Shown in pieces: positions 1-6,594 of a stretch of 13,686 bases of DNA. Position 1 is the stretch's first letter. The number at the start of each line of letters is the position of its first letter. Location of the stretch: NCBI GenBank assembly GCA_014238345.1, contig JABABF010000155.1:1-13686 (forward strand). Direction: 5' to 3'. Under the pieces are notes generated by a model that saw only the letters and a list, made by a program, of their open reading frames with translations, made no database searches and was not told the origin of the DNA. The stretch is from Gammaproteobacteria bacterium. Lineage in GTDB: Bacteria > Pseudomonadota > Gammaproteobacteria > JABABF01. The position numbers were made by a program, and so were the translations under genes.

Positions 1-1
1 A

Positions 2-1462
2 TTTGATGTGACGCTAGCTAACTCTAGCTCCGATTCTCGAACTGGTATCAGTCTTCAGGTCGGTGTACTATTGTCAGCTGATCAGATAATAGACCCCAAT
101 GACCAAGCGTTGCTAAGTCAATCGAATAATGATGCATGTAGCCTCGCATTTCCCATACTAAACTCTCCTCAAAGTAGAACTCAGCAAATAACATGCAAGC
201 TACCTGTTCTCACCGAGGGAACTTATTATCTAGGTGTCTGCCTGCCCCCTCAGGCTGGCGAATCAAATACACTAAATAACTGTAGCACTGGAGCGGCTTT
301 CTCGGTTGTTCCCCAATATTTTGACTGGCGCTCGGTTTTGACTATTAATAGTGTGGCCCCGACATCAGACGCTACGAATCTGAATATAAATTTCTCTGAT
401 ACGGTACGCAACGCTGGCACCGACACGGCGCCAACTACTGAGCTGCGCATCTATCTAATCGAGAAATTTTCTACCATCACCCCCCAGTCAACACTGTGTA
501 CACTAGATGTCCCCAGCTTGGCAAGAGCTGAATCCACATCCTTTAGCGCACAATCCTGTCTTTTGCTCGCCTCTGATGCTCCCGAACCCGGTGAATATCA
601 TCTGGCAGCTTGTGTATTTAGCGTTGAACAGGAATCTGACAGTACTAACAATTGCGGGGCTTTCCAAGATATCACGATTCCTGCCTATGGTTTCGATTGG
701 ACGGTTAATCTGTCAGTGGCTGATGACACAATAAACCTTACTCAGGAGCAGGATATAGAGTTTTCCACTATTGTACAGAATGAAGGTGGGGGGTGGGCAT
801 TGTCGAATACCTTGCGCTTCTATTGGAGCCTAGATTCGAGTATTGAGACTACTGATACACAGCTGTGTACAGCGAGCGCTACAACGGTGCCTGCTCTCAG
901 TGCTACAAACAGCAGTAACCTCCAGAAATCCTGCGCGCTACCCGATGGGGTGACATCAGAAACCAGCTATTACGTGGGGGCTTGCATGGTATCCGCCAAC
1001 CATGAGTTGGCCACTGATAACAACTGCTCGGCCGGGGTTGCCGTGCAATTGTTGTCGGCGAGTCCGCTCGATTTGACCAGCGATGTGGTGGATATCATTG
1101 ATGCGACCTTATTGCTCAGGGGGATTAGGTTGACGAAGAGCCAGCGAACCAGCATCGTAGATGGTCAGACTGCCAATATCGTGGTGGCGGGCTACCAGAG
1201 CTTATTGGCGAACGAAATAGCAATGGTCAGCCAGATAGAAGCCTTGCTCAACACGAACCCGCCCGTGTTGGATCTGACCGGCGACAATATGGTGGACATC
1301 ATTGATGCCACCCTATTGCTCAGGGGGATTAGATTGACGAAGAGTCAGCGGCTAAGCATCATTGACGGTCAGACTTCCAATATCGTGGTGGCGGGCTATG
1401 AAAATTTATTGGCAAACGAGGTGGCAATTGTCACCCAGATAAGCGATCTCTTGGGCGAATAA
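2..1462 (+). CDS. Secreted CARDB-repeat protein with two C-terminal dockerin-like units (5' partial)
   Basis: The reading frame is open from the window edge (F-D-V from base 2), so this is the C-terminal 486 residues of a longer protein; the GTG at base 8 is probably not the start. I see three repeats of a beta-sandwich type resembling CARDB (APHP) domains, at about residues 1-105, 107-229 and 231-350. Domains 2 and 3 each open with F-D-W, and all three close with an N-N-C motif. Each repeat carries four cysteines in the same order, which suggests disulfides and an exported protein. From about residue 356 to the end there are two copies of a 68-residue unit, each with an Asp-rich loop like dockerin or EF-hand calcium sites followed by an L-L-L-R helix. 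Codon use is more AT-rich than in the neighbours, fitting an accessory gene. The function is not identifiable: adhesin, matrix protein or non-catalytic part of a secreted enzyme are all possible. No signal peptide is visible because the N-terminus lies outside the window. Confidence 0.85.
   Translation, partial: FDVTLANSSSDSRTGISLQVGVLLSADQIIDPNDQALLSQSNNDACSLAFPILNSPQSRTQQITCKLPVLTEGTYYLGVCLPPQAGESNTLNNCSTGAAFSVVPQYFDWRSVLTINSVAPTSDATNLNINFSDTVRNAGTDTAPTTELRIYLIEKFSTITPQSTLCTLDVPSLARAESTSFSAQSCLLLASDAPEPGEYHLAACVFSVEQESDSTNNCGAFQDITIPAYGFDWTVNLSVADDTINLTQEQDIEFSTIVQNEGGGWALSNTLRFYWSLDSSIETTDTQLCTASATTVPALSATNSSNLQKSCALPDGVTSETSYYVGACMVSANHELATDNNCSAGVAVQLLSASPLDLTSDVVDIIDATLLLRGIRLTKSQRTSIVDGQTANIVVAGYQSLLANEIAMVSQIEALLNTNPPVLDLTGDNMVDIIDATLLLRGIRLTKSQRLSIIDGQTSNIVVAGYENLLANEVAIVTQISDLLGE
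1067..1270 (+). repeat. Dockerin-like unit, copy 1 (degenerate loop)
   Basis: First of two tandem units of about 204 bases inside the CARDB-repeat gene. The predicted calcium loop starts at the Asp codon at base 1070 and reads D-L-T-S-D-V-V-D-I-I-D, which is 11 residues, one short of the 12 in copy 2. The rest of the unit (the L-L-L-R-G-I-R-L helix, then T-K-S-Q-R, D-G-Q-T, N-I-V-V-A-G-Y and L-L-A-N-E) matches copy 2 almost residue for residue, and much of the DNA is identical. Confidence 0.85.
1268..1462 (+). repeat. Dockerin-like unit, copy 2 (intact 12-residue loop)
   Basis: Second tandem unit, ending at the stop codon. The loop from base 1271 reads D-L-T-G-D-N-M-V-D-I-I-D, with acidic or oxygen-bearing residues at positions 1, 3, 5, 9 and 12 and a hydrophobic residue at 8, as in dockerin F-hand calcium sites. 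The helix L-L-L-R-G-I-R-L follows. As I recall, C-terminal units of the form D-x-x-x-D-x-x-V-D...L-L-L-R end many secreted proteins of marine gammaproteobacteria. Calcium binding is inferred. Confidence 0.8.
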
Positions 1463-1485
1463 AATCCCCCCGGGCTGGGGGCTAC
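1463..1485 (-). terminator. Probable rho-independent terminator of mnmA-hflD-purB
   Basis: The five C at 1466-1470 pair with the five G at 1477-1481 around a 6-base loop. Read on the minus strand, the stem is followed directly by a T-rich run (GATTTTATT, reaching into the stop codon of the opposing gene). This suits termination of the purB operon, whose last stop is at 1507. On the plus strand no U-tract follows, so it is at best a weak terminator for the CARDB gene. The stem is short, so confidence is moderate. Confidence 0.5.
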
Positions 1486-1506
1486 ACACTGCGGGTCAGT
1501 AGCTGC

Positions 1507-2889
1507 TCAGCGCTTGACTGAGCGCGGTCGACGCGTAGCAGAGCGCGCCAATTTTGGTGCCAGACCAATATAAGTTGAGGGGCTGAGTTCGAGTAGCCGG
1601 GTGCACATATCCTCTGGAAGGTCTAAGCCCTGCACAAACTCTCGCAGCTCCTCGGCACCGAGTTGCCTACCACGAGAAAACGCCCGCAACTGCTCATAGG
1701 CATCTGCACAACCTGACACTCTGAGTACGCTCTGAATAGCCTCAGCCAACACCTCCCAGTGCTGCTCCAGCTCTGCTTGCATCACCTGAGGTGCGGGCTG
1801 TAAGCGCAATAGTCCTCGTCGCGCAGAGCGCCAAGCAAGTAGGGCATGGCCAAGCGCTGTACCTAAATTGCGCAACACCGTGGAATCACTCAGATCTCGT
1901 TGCAGGCGCGACACGGGCAATTTGTCAGCAAAGTGCCCGAGCAGTGCGTTGGCGATGCCCAGATTACCTTCGGCATTTTCGAAATCAATGGGGTTGACTT
2001 TATGTGGCATCGTCGATGATCCCACCTCAGCCGCCGATAGGCGCAATACAAAATAATCACGCGAAATATAAGACCACAAATCGCGGCAGCAATCTAGTAA
2101 CACGGTATTGAGGCGCGCCACCGCATCACATAATTCGATCAGTTGATCGTGTGGCTCAATTTGTGTGCTGTAAGGATTCCATTCCAGCTGCAGGCACCCG
2201 CTGACAAAATCACGCGACACCGCGGGCCAATCGAGCTCGGGGCAGGCCACCACATGAGCGTTGTAGTTACCGACCGCACCATTCATTTTTCCCGCCAGTG
2301 TCTGCCTCTTAATATGACGGTATTGCCGCTCTAGGCGCACAACAAAATTGCCGAGTTCTTTGCCCATCGTCGTCGGACTCGCTGGCTGACCGTGAGTACG
2401 GGAGAGCATGGGCAGTGCTGCGGTCTGTTGTGCTAATGAGCGCAAACTCTCGATCAGCTCCTGCAAGGCGGGTAACAATATAGCCCGACGTCCCTCCGCC
2501 AGCATCAGCATCCACGACAAATTATTGATGTCTTCAGAGGTGCAGCCAAAATGCAACAATGCCCGTAGCGATGTATCGGCACTGATTGCCGCCAAGCGAT
2601 CGCCCAAAAACACTTCCACCGCCTTGACATCGTGATTGAGCTGACGCTCAATGGATTTGACCTCCAGTACATCATCAGCACTGAAATCCTCGGCCAGTGC
2701 CGCCAGCTGCCGCCGCTGTGATACGGTCAAACTCGGCGCACTAGGCAAATGGTCGAGCAAGTGCAACAGCCATTTTATTTCAACGCGTACACGATGCTTA
2801 ATCAGTGCGCTTTCGCTGAACAGGAGTCGCCAATCGGATAGCACATCGCCGTAGCGGCCATCCAGTGCAGACAGTGCATCCACTGCCAT
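1507..2889 (-). CDS. purB: Adenylosuccinate lyase
   Basis: Catalyses two steps of purine synthesis in the cytosol: cleavage of SAICAR to AICAR and of adenylosuccinate to AMP, each releasing fumarate. The 460-residue protein aligns over its full length with the E. coli enzyme (456 residues). Visible landmarks are the N-terminal A-L-D-G-R-Y-G, the T-S-E-D-I-N-N segment at 117-123, the active-site histidine in R-T-H-G-Q-P (about H166), and the fumarase/lyase superfamily signature G-S-S-T-M-P-H-K-V-N-P at 290-300 with the catalytic serine. The frame stays open upstream to 3000, but homology begins at the ATG at 2889. That A is also the last base of the hflD stop codon (TGATG), a one-base overlap typical of coupled translation. 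The last dozen residues are basic (R and K rich) and differ from the E. coli end. Confidence 0.97.
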   Translation of the reverse strand: MAVDALSALDGRYGDVLSDWRLLFSESALIKHRVRVEIKWLLHLLDHLPSAPSLTVSQRRQLAALAEDFSADDVLEVKSIERQLNHDVKAVEVFLGDRLAAISADTSLRALLHFGCTSEDINNLSWMLMLAEGRRAILLPALQELIESLRSLAQQTAALPMLSRTHGQPASPTTMGKELGNFVVRLERQYRHIKRQTLAGKMNGAVGNYNAHVVACPELDWPAVSRDFVSGCLQLEWNPYSTQIEPHDQLIELCDAVARLNTVLLDCCRDLWSYISRDYFVLRLSAAEVGSSTMPHKVNPIDFENAEGNLGIANALLGHFADKLPVSRLQRDLSDSTVLRNLGTALGHALLAWRSARRGLLRLQPAPQVMQAELEQHWEVLAEAIQSVLRVSGCADAYEQLRAFSRGRQLGAEELREFVQGLDLPEDMCTRLLELSPSTYIGLAPKLARSATRRPRSVKR

Positions 2890-3530
2890 CAACCTGCCGC
2901 CGCACCCAGCTGCCGCAAGCAAGCGCGCACCCCGGCGTGTAGCCGACGCTTCCACAGCAACTGCACAACATGACCTCCTAACTGACGCCACAATAAACAA
3001 CAGCGCAAACCGGCCAACAAGCTCACTCGAATGCGCGCCACCACGGCCAACTGTGCCAGACGCTCCGGGTTACCACGCAAGCGGATGCGAAAATCCAAGT
3101 TGCTCACGGTCTGCTGATAAATCGTATCAATGGCTCGGCAACGCCTCGCCAATGCCGCATCACCATGGGCTCCACGTTGCGACTCCTGCTTCAATTCATA
3201 CTGAAGTTGTGAGAACAACTCTTTGTTTTGAAGTAATTTTGCTTGCAATTTCATCAGCTGGCTTGCGTAGCTTAAAACCACCGGCTGGGAGGTCAAGCCA
3301 GCGGTCAATAGCCGATCCATGGTCTTGAGCCCTAGGTGCACCCCAGCGGCTCCGGAAAAGACCTCCGGGGTGGTTTGGGGATCAAAGATAAACAGGCTGT
3401 TCAGCAATGCACTGAACTCCTCAGCGGGGGCATGCCCGGTACAGGCCAACTGATCCGCCAAATAGGCAGACTGCAGTACACCGGCCAGTGCCAGCGTACG
3501 ATCCCGCTCCACATCACTCATATTCGTCAT
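2889..3530 (-). CDS. hflD: High frequency lysogenization protein HflD
   Basis: A 213-residue protein, the same length as E. coli HflD, which is peripheral on the inner membrane and interferes with the phage lambda CII activator; its role for the cell itself is unclear. Matching landmarks are the N-terminal T-L-A-L-A-G-V-L-Q-S-A, the L-N-S-L-F segment near residue 45, and the C-terminal R-V-S-L-L-A-G-L-R...L-W-R-Q-L-G-G stretch near 165-185. It lies between mnmA (47-base gap) and purB (one-base overlap), the order also found in E. coli. An AGAGA run just before the ATG at 3530 supports that start; a second in-frame ATG at 3521 is possible. Confidence 0.95.
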   Translation of the reverse strand: MTNMSDVERDRTLALAGVLQSAYLADQLACTGHAPAEEFSALLNSLFIFDPQTTPEVFSGAAGVHLGLKTMDRLLTAGLTSQPVVLSYASQLMKLQAKLLQNKELFSQLQYELKQESQRGAHGDAALARRCRAIDTIYQQTVSNLDFRIRLRGNPERLAQLAVVARIRVSLLAGLRCCLLWRQLGGHVVQLLWKRRLHAGVRACLRQLGAAAG

Positions 3531-3577
3531 TCTCTGCTGTTATACCCGCTAGCCTTGTGAGCCGCTGTAGACAGCAA

Positions 3578-4669
3578 TCACGCCACAACCCCACCGCCAA
3601 AACACCGCTCCCGCTCATAAAATACCGCGAATTGCCCGGGTGTCACCGCCCGTTGTGGACTATCAAAGTATACGGCTAGCGCCGCGCTTGCACCACCAGA
3701 GAACAGCGCATCTCGGTCGATTGTACAGGGCTGAAGCGCTTGCCGATGGCGCAGGCGAGCTAAGCAACGGGTCGGCGGTAGCGCGCCGGGCGTAACCCAA
3801 TGCAACTGCTCAGCCTGCAGCTGATCGCAAAACAGCGCCGGATGTTGTGCGCCGTGTACCACAATCAAACGATTGTGCCGTCGATCTTTGTCAACGACAT
3901 ACCAAGCGCCATCCCCGCCACCGGCCACCCCACCAATGCCCAGGCCGCGGCGCTGACCGATAGTGTAGTAGGGCAGGCCGATATGTTGCCCAAGCACCGT
4001 GCCGTGCACATCGCTGATATCGCCTGGGCTGAGCGGCAGGTAGCGACGCAAAAAATCACGGAAAGGCCGCGGACCGATAAAGCAAATACCCACGCTATCG
4101 GCTTTGTCGTGCGTAGCAAAACCAGCCTCGGCGGCGAGCTTGCGCACTTGGGTCTTGCGCAACTCGCCGAGCGGGAATAGGCAGTGCGCTAAACGATCTG
4201 CGCCCACCGCATGGAGAAAATAACTCTGATCCTTAGCTGTGTCGACCCCACAGAGCAGCGTGATATCGGCTCCGCTACCGCGCAGGCGTGCGTAATGTCC
4301 CGTCGCAATCCAACTAGCACCCAGCGCCAAGGCATAGTCGAGGAACAGGCCAAACTTGATTTCTCGATTGCACCAAATATCGGGATTCGGTGTGCGAGCT
4401 GAGCGGAACTCCGTCAAGCAACGCTGGAAGACCTGCTCCCAATACTCAGCGGCGAAATTCGCCTCGTGCAAAGGGATGCCCAGCTGCCCACAGACCCCAC
4501 GCGCATCTTCTAAGTCGAGAGCAGCGCTACACAGATCCTCGCCATCATCTTCATCCCAGTTCTTCATGAACAAGCCTTCTACAGCATAGCCCTGCTCAGA
4601 CAACAACAGCGCAGCCACCGATGAATCCACCCCGCCGGACATGCCGACAATGACACGCTCAGCACTCAT
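3578..4669 (-). CDS. mnmA: tRNA-specific 2-thiouridylase MnmA
   Basis: Thiolates U34 in the anticodons of tRNA-Lys, -Glu and -Gln (the s2 of mnm5s2U), using ATP to adenylate the tRNA and sulfur relayed to a protein persulfide. The 363-residue protein matches the E. coli enzyme (368 residues) throughout. The ATP-binding PP-loop S-G-G-V-D-S-S is at 11-17. The two catalytic cysteines are visible: C100 in P-N-P-D-I-W-C-N and C196 in S-V-G-I-C-F-I-G. The tRNA-handling G-H-Y-A-R segment follows 123, and the C-terminal beta-barrel ends in C-F-G-G-G. It is the first gene of the mnmA-hflD-purB operon and divergent from icd. No strong ribosome site precedes the ATG at 4669, but homology begins within a few residues of it. 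Confidence 0.98.
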   Translation of the reverse strand: MSAERVIVGMSGGVDSSVAALLLSEQGYAVEGLFMKNWDEDDGEDLCSAALDLEDARGVCGQLGIPLHEANFAAEYWEQVFQRCLTEFRSARTPNPDIWCNREIKFGLFLDYALALGASWIATGHYARLRGSGADITLLCGVDTAKDQSYFLHAVGADRLAHCLFPLGELRKTQVRKLAAEAGFATHDKADSVGICFIGPRPFRDFLRRYLPLSPGDISDVHGTVLGQHIGLPYYTIGQRRGLGIGGVAGGGDGAWYVVDKDRRHNRLIVVHGAQHPALFCDQLQAEQLHWVTPGALPPTRCLARLRHRQALQPCTIDRDALFSGGASAALAVYFDSPQRAVTPGQFAVFYERERCFGGGVVA

Positions 4670-4709
4670 GCTGGCAGACCGGCGATGACCACGGGAAGCA
4701 CGACCTGTC

Positions 4710-4718
4710 TGCTATACT
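4710..4718 (+). promoter_or_regulatory. Candidate extended -10 promoter for icd
   Basis: In the 198-base gap between the divergent mnmA and icd starts, bases 4710-4718 read TGCTATACT, a good extended -10 element (TGn plus TATACT, one mismatch to TATAAT). No convincing -35 lies 16-18 bases upstream, as is common for extended -10 promoters. It would give an icd leader of about 140 bases. The same bases read TATAGC on the other strand, so an overlapping mnmA promoter is possible. I see nothing else definite in this gap. Confidence 0.35.
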
Positions 4719-4856
4719 GAAAGCTGCATGGTCACCGCTGGCAAAAGCAGGCAGAGTGGGCGATGACGATGACAGTACACCGTAGGTGCGCTGCGCCAGC
4801 TCATAAGACACCACGGTGAGACAAGATTTAAATGGCGCAGACAACACCAGCTTGGC

Positions 4857-4863
4857 AGAGAGA
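4857..4863 (+). promoter_or_regulatory. Ribosome binding site deciding the icd start
   Basis: The purine run AGAGAGA lies four bases before the ATG at 4868. The earlier in-frame ATG at 4832 has no such site, and the 12 residues it would add have no counterpart in isocitrate dehydrogenases. This favours 4868. Confidence 0.6.
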
Positions 4864-4867
4864 CAAC

Positions 4868-6139
4868 ATGGCTTACCAACATATCAAGATTCCAGATCGT
4901 GGCGCGGCGATCAGTGTCAATGCAAAAAACGATCACGATTATGCGCTCAGTGTCCCTGAACAACCGATTATCCCCTATATTGAGGGCGATGGCATCGGCT
5001 CTGATATCACACCGGTAACGCGCGAGGTCATCGATGCCGCAGTGGCACTCGCCTATGCCGGTCAACGCGAATTGGTGTGGATGGAAATATTCAATGGCGA
5101 GAAGGCCGCCACAATCTATGATGGAAATTATTTTCCAGACGAAACCCTAGCGGCGATCAAAGAATTTAAAGTCGCACTGAAGGGGCCACTGACTACCCCG
5201 GTTGGCGGCGGCTTTCGCTCCCTGAATGTCGCTCTTCGTCAGGTGCTAGATCTCTATGTTTGCCAGCGTCCAGTGCGCTGGTTAAAAGGTGTGCCTTCAC
5301 CGGTGCTGGCACCAGAAAAAGTGGACATGGTGATTTTTCGAGAGAATGCAGAGGATATCTATGCTGGCATCGAATGGCAGGCCGATTCTGCCGAGGCCAA
5401 GCAACTCATCAAATTCCTGATGGAGGACATGGGGGTCACAAAAATTCGCTTTCCAGATTATTGTGGCATCGGTGTCAAGCCCGTCTCTCGGTCGGGCACC
5501 AAGCGGTTGGTGCGCCGCTCCATTCAATATGCCCTGCGCCATCACCGCAATTCGGTCACTTTGGTGCACAAAGGTAATATCATGAAATATACCGAAGGCG
5601 CATTCCGGGACTGGGGCTATGAATTGGCTCGTGAAGAATTTGGTGCCCGTCCAATCGACGGCGGGCCATGGCATGCCATCCCCCGCCCTGAGGGAGGCGA
5701 GGATCTCCTTATTAAAGATGCCATTGCAGATGCCATGTTGCAACAGCTGTTATTGCGCCCGAGCGAATACGATGTGATCACCACGCTGAACCTCAATGGG
5801 GACTATCTGTCCGATGCGCTGGCCGCACAGGTCGGCGGCATCGGTATTGCACCTGGCGCCAATCTCGGCGATGGTATCGCCCTGTTTGAGGCCACGCACG
5901 GCACGGCTCCCAAATACGCTGGGCAGGATAAAGTCAATCCCTGCTCACTGATCTTGTCCGCCGAGATGATGTTGCGCCACCTAGGGTGGGACGAGGCTGC
6001 AGATTTGACCGTGCGCGGCATTGAGCGTGCTATCGGAGCCAAGACTGTAACCTACGACTTTGCTCGCTTGATGTCCAGTGCCCAACAAGTTAGTTGCTCT
6101 GAATTTGGGGGTCAAGTCATCGCCCAGATGCGCAGCTAG
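4868..6139 (+). CDS. icd: NADP-dependent isocitrate dehydrogenase
   Basis: Oxidative decarboxylation of isocitrate to 2-oxoglutarate in the TCA cycle, producing NADPH; the active form is a homodimer. The 423-residue protein (E. coli 416) begins M-A-Y-Q-H-I-K-I-P, much like the Pseudomonas protein. The substrate loop G-G-G-F-R-S-L-N-V-A-L-R at 113-124 holds Ser118, equivalent to E. coli Ser113, which AceK phosphorylates to divert carbon to the glyoxylate shunt; Asn120, Arg124, Arg134 and Arg158 fit the other isocitrate ligands. K349-Y350, Y396 and R400 match the NADP-specific residues, so it should use NADP rather than NAD. The metal-binding region with N-L-N-G-D-Y-L-S-D lies at 308-316. clpS follows after only 11 bases in the same direction, which suggests cotranscription. 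Confidence 0.98.
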   Translation: MAYQHIKIPDRGAAISVNAKNDHDYALSVPEQPIIPYIEGDGIGSDITPVTREVIDAAVALAYAGQRELVWMEIFNGEKAATIYDGNYFPDETLAAIKEFKVALKGPLTTPVGGGFRSLNVALRQVLDLYVCQRPVRWLKGVPSPVLAPEKVDMVIFRENAEDIYAGIEWQADSAEAKQLIKFLMEDMGVTKIRFPDYCGIGVKPVSRSGTKRLVRRSIQYALRHHRNSVTLVHKGNIMKYTEGAFRDWGYELAREEFGARPIDGGPWHAIPRPEGGEDLLIKDAIADAMLQQLLLRPSEYDVITTLNLNGDYLSDALAAQVGGIGIAPGANLGDGIALFEATHGTAPKYAGQDKVNPCSLILSAEMMLRHLGWDEAADLTVRGIERAIGAKTVTYDFARLMSSAQQVSCSEFGGQVIAQMRS

Positions 6140-6150
6140 CGTGGCTGACG

Positions 6151-6573
6151 ATGCTGACCGCTGACGCTGGCAATATGCACTCACCAGCTGTCCACTCCTC
6201 CTCGGACACGCTGAGCCAGCTCACGACTGGAATGCGGCTTGCACACCCAGCACATGAGCACCCACAAGGTAAGACCGACGTACTAGATCGTCCTGCGCTG
6301 AGCCAGCCACCTCTATACGGTGTCCTATTGCTCAACGACGACTACACACCGATGGAGTTTGTCGTCCATGTACTGCAAAAGTTCTTCCATATAGAGCAGC
6401 AGGAGGCGAGCCGTATCATGTTGCAAGTGCACCGAGAGGGGCGCGGGCTGTGCGGCGTGTTTGTGCGCGATGTGGCCGAGACCTACAGCTCACGAATCAA
6501 TCGCTATGCACGGCGTAGTGAGTACCCATTACGCGCTGAAATAGAGGTCTGCTCACAGGCTCAACACGATTGA
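6151..6573 (+). CDS. clpS: ATP-dependent Clp protease adaptor ClpS
   Basis: Adaptor that binds proteins with destabilising N-terminal residues and hands them to ClpA-ClpP. The folded core starts near residue 55. The N-degron pocket residues are all visible: N62-D63 in L-N-D-D-Y-T-P-M-E-F, the gatekeeper M68, and H94 in L-Q-V-H-R-E-G, equivalent to E. coli N34, D35, M40 and H66. The A-E-T motif and the K/R-Y-A-R segment are also present. From the first ATG the protein is 140 residues, with an N-terminal tail of about 55 residues against about 27 in E. coli. No clear ribosome site marks any start; in-frame ATGs at 6175 and 6232 would give 132 or 113 residues, the last nearest the usual length. 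The gene sits 11 bases after icd and 21 bases before clpA. Confidence 0.95.
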   Translation: MLTADAGNMHSPAVHSSSDTLSQLTTGMRLAHPAHEHPQGKTDVLDRPALSQPPLYGVLLLNDDYTPMEFVVHVLQKFFHIEQQEASRIMLQVHREGRGLCGVFVRDVAETYSSRINRYARRSEYPLRAEIEVCSQAQHD

Positions 6574-6594
6574 GCCTCAGCACATCACACCGCC

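Noticed and set aside
1505..1523. Hairpin GCTCAG/CTGAGC spanning the purB stop
   Set aside because: A perfect 6-base stem exists, but it overlaps the last purB codons and no T-run follows it. The CCCCC/GGGGG stem at 1466-1481 is the better terminator candidate.
2890..3000. Longer purB reading frame starting at 3000
   Set aside because: The extra 37 residues lie in the hflD gene, have no counterpart in adenylosuccinate lyases and are arginine/alanine rich as expected of an off-frame translation. The ATG at 2889 fits homology.
3800..4180. 126-residue open frame on the plus strand inside mnmA
   Set aside because: Antisense to conserved MnmA coding sequence that includes the C196 region, with no family resemblance; a shadow frame.
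5297..5743. 148-residue open frame on the minus strand inside icd
   Set aside because: Antisense to the most conserved part of isocitrate dehydrogenase, with no ribosome site or motif.
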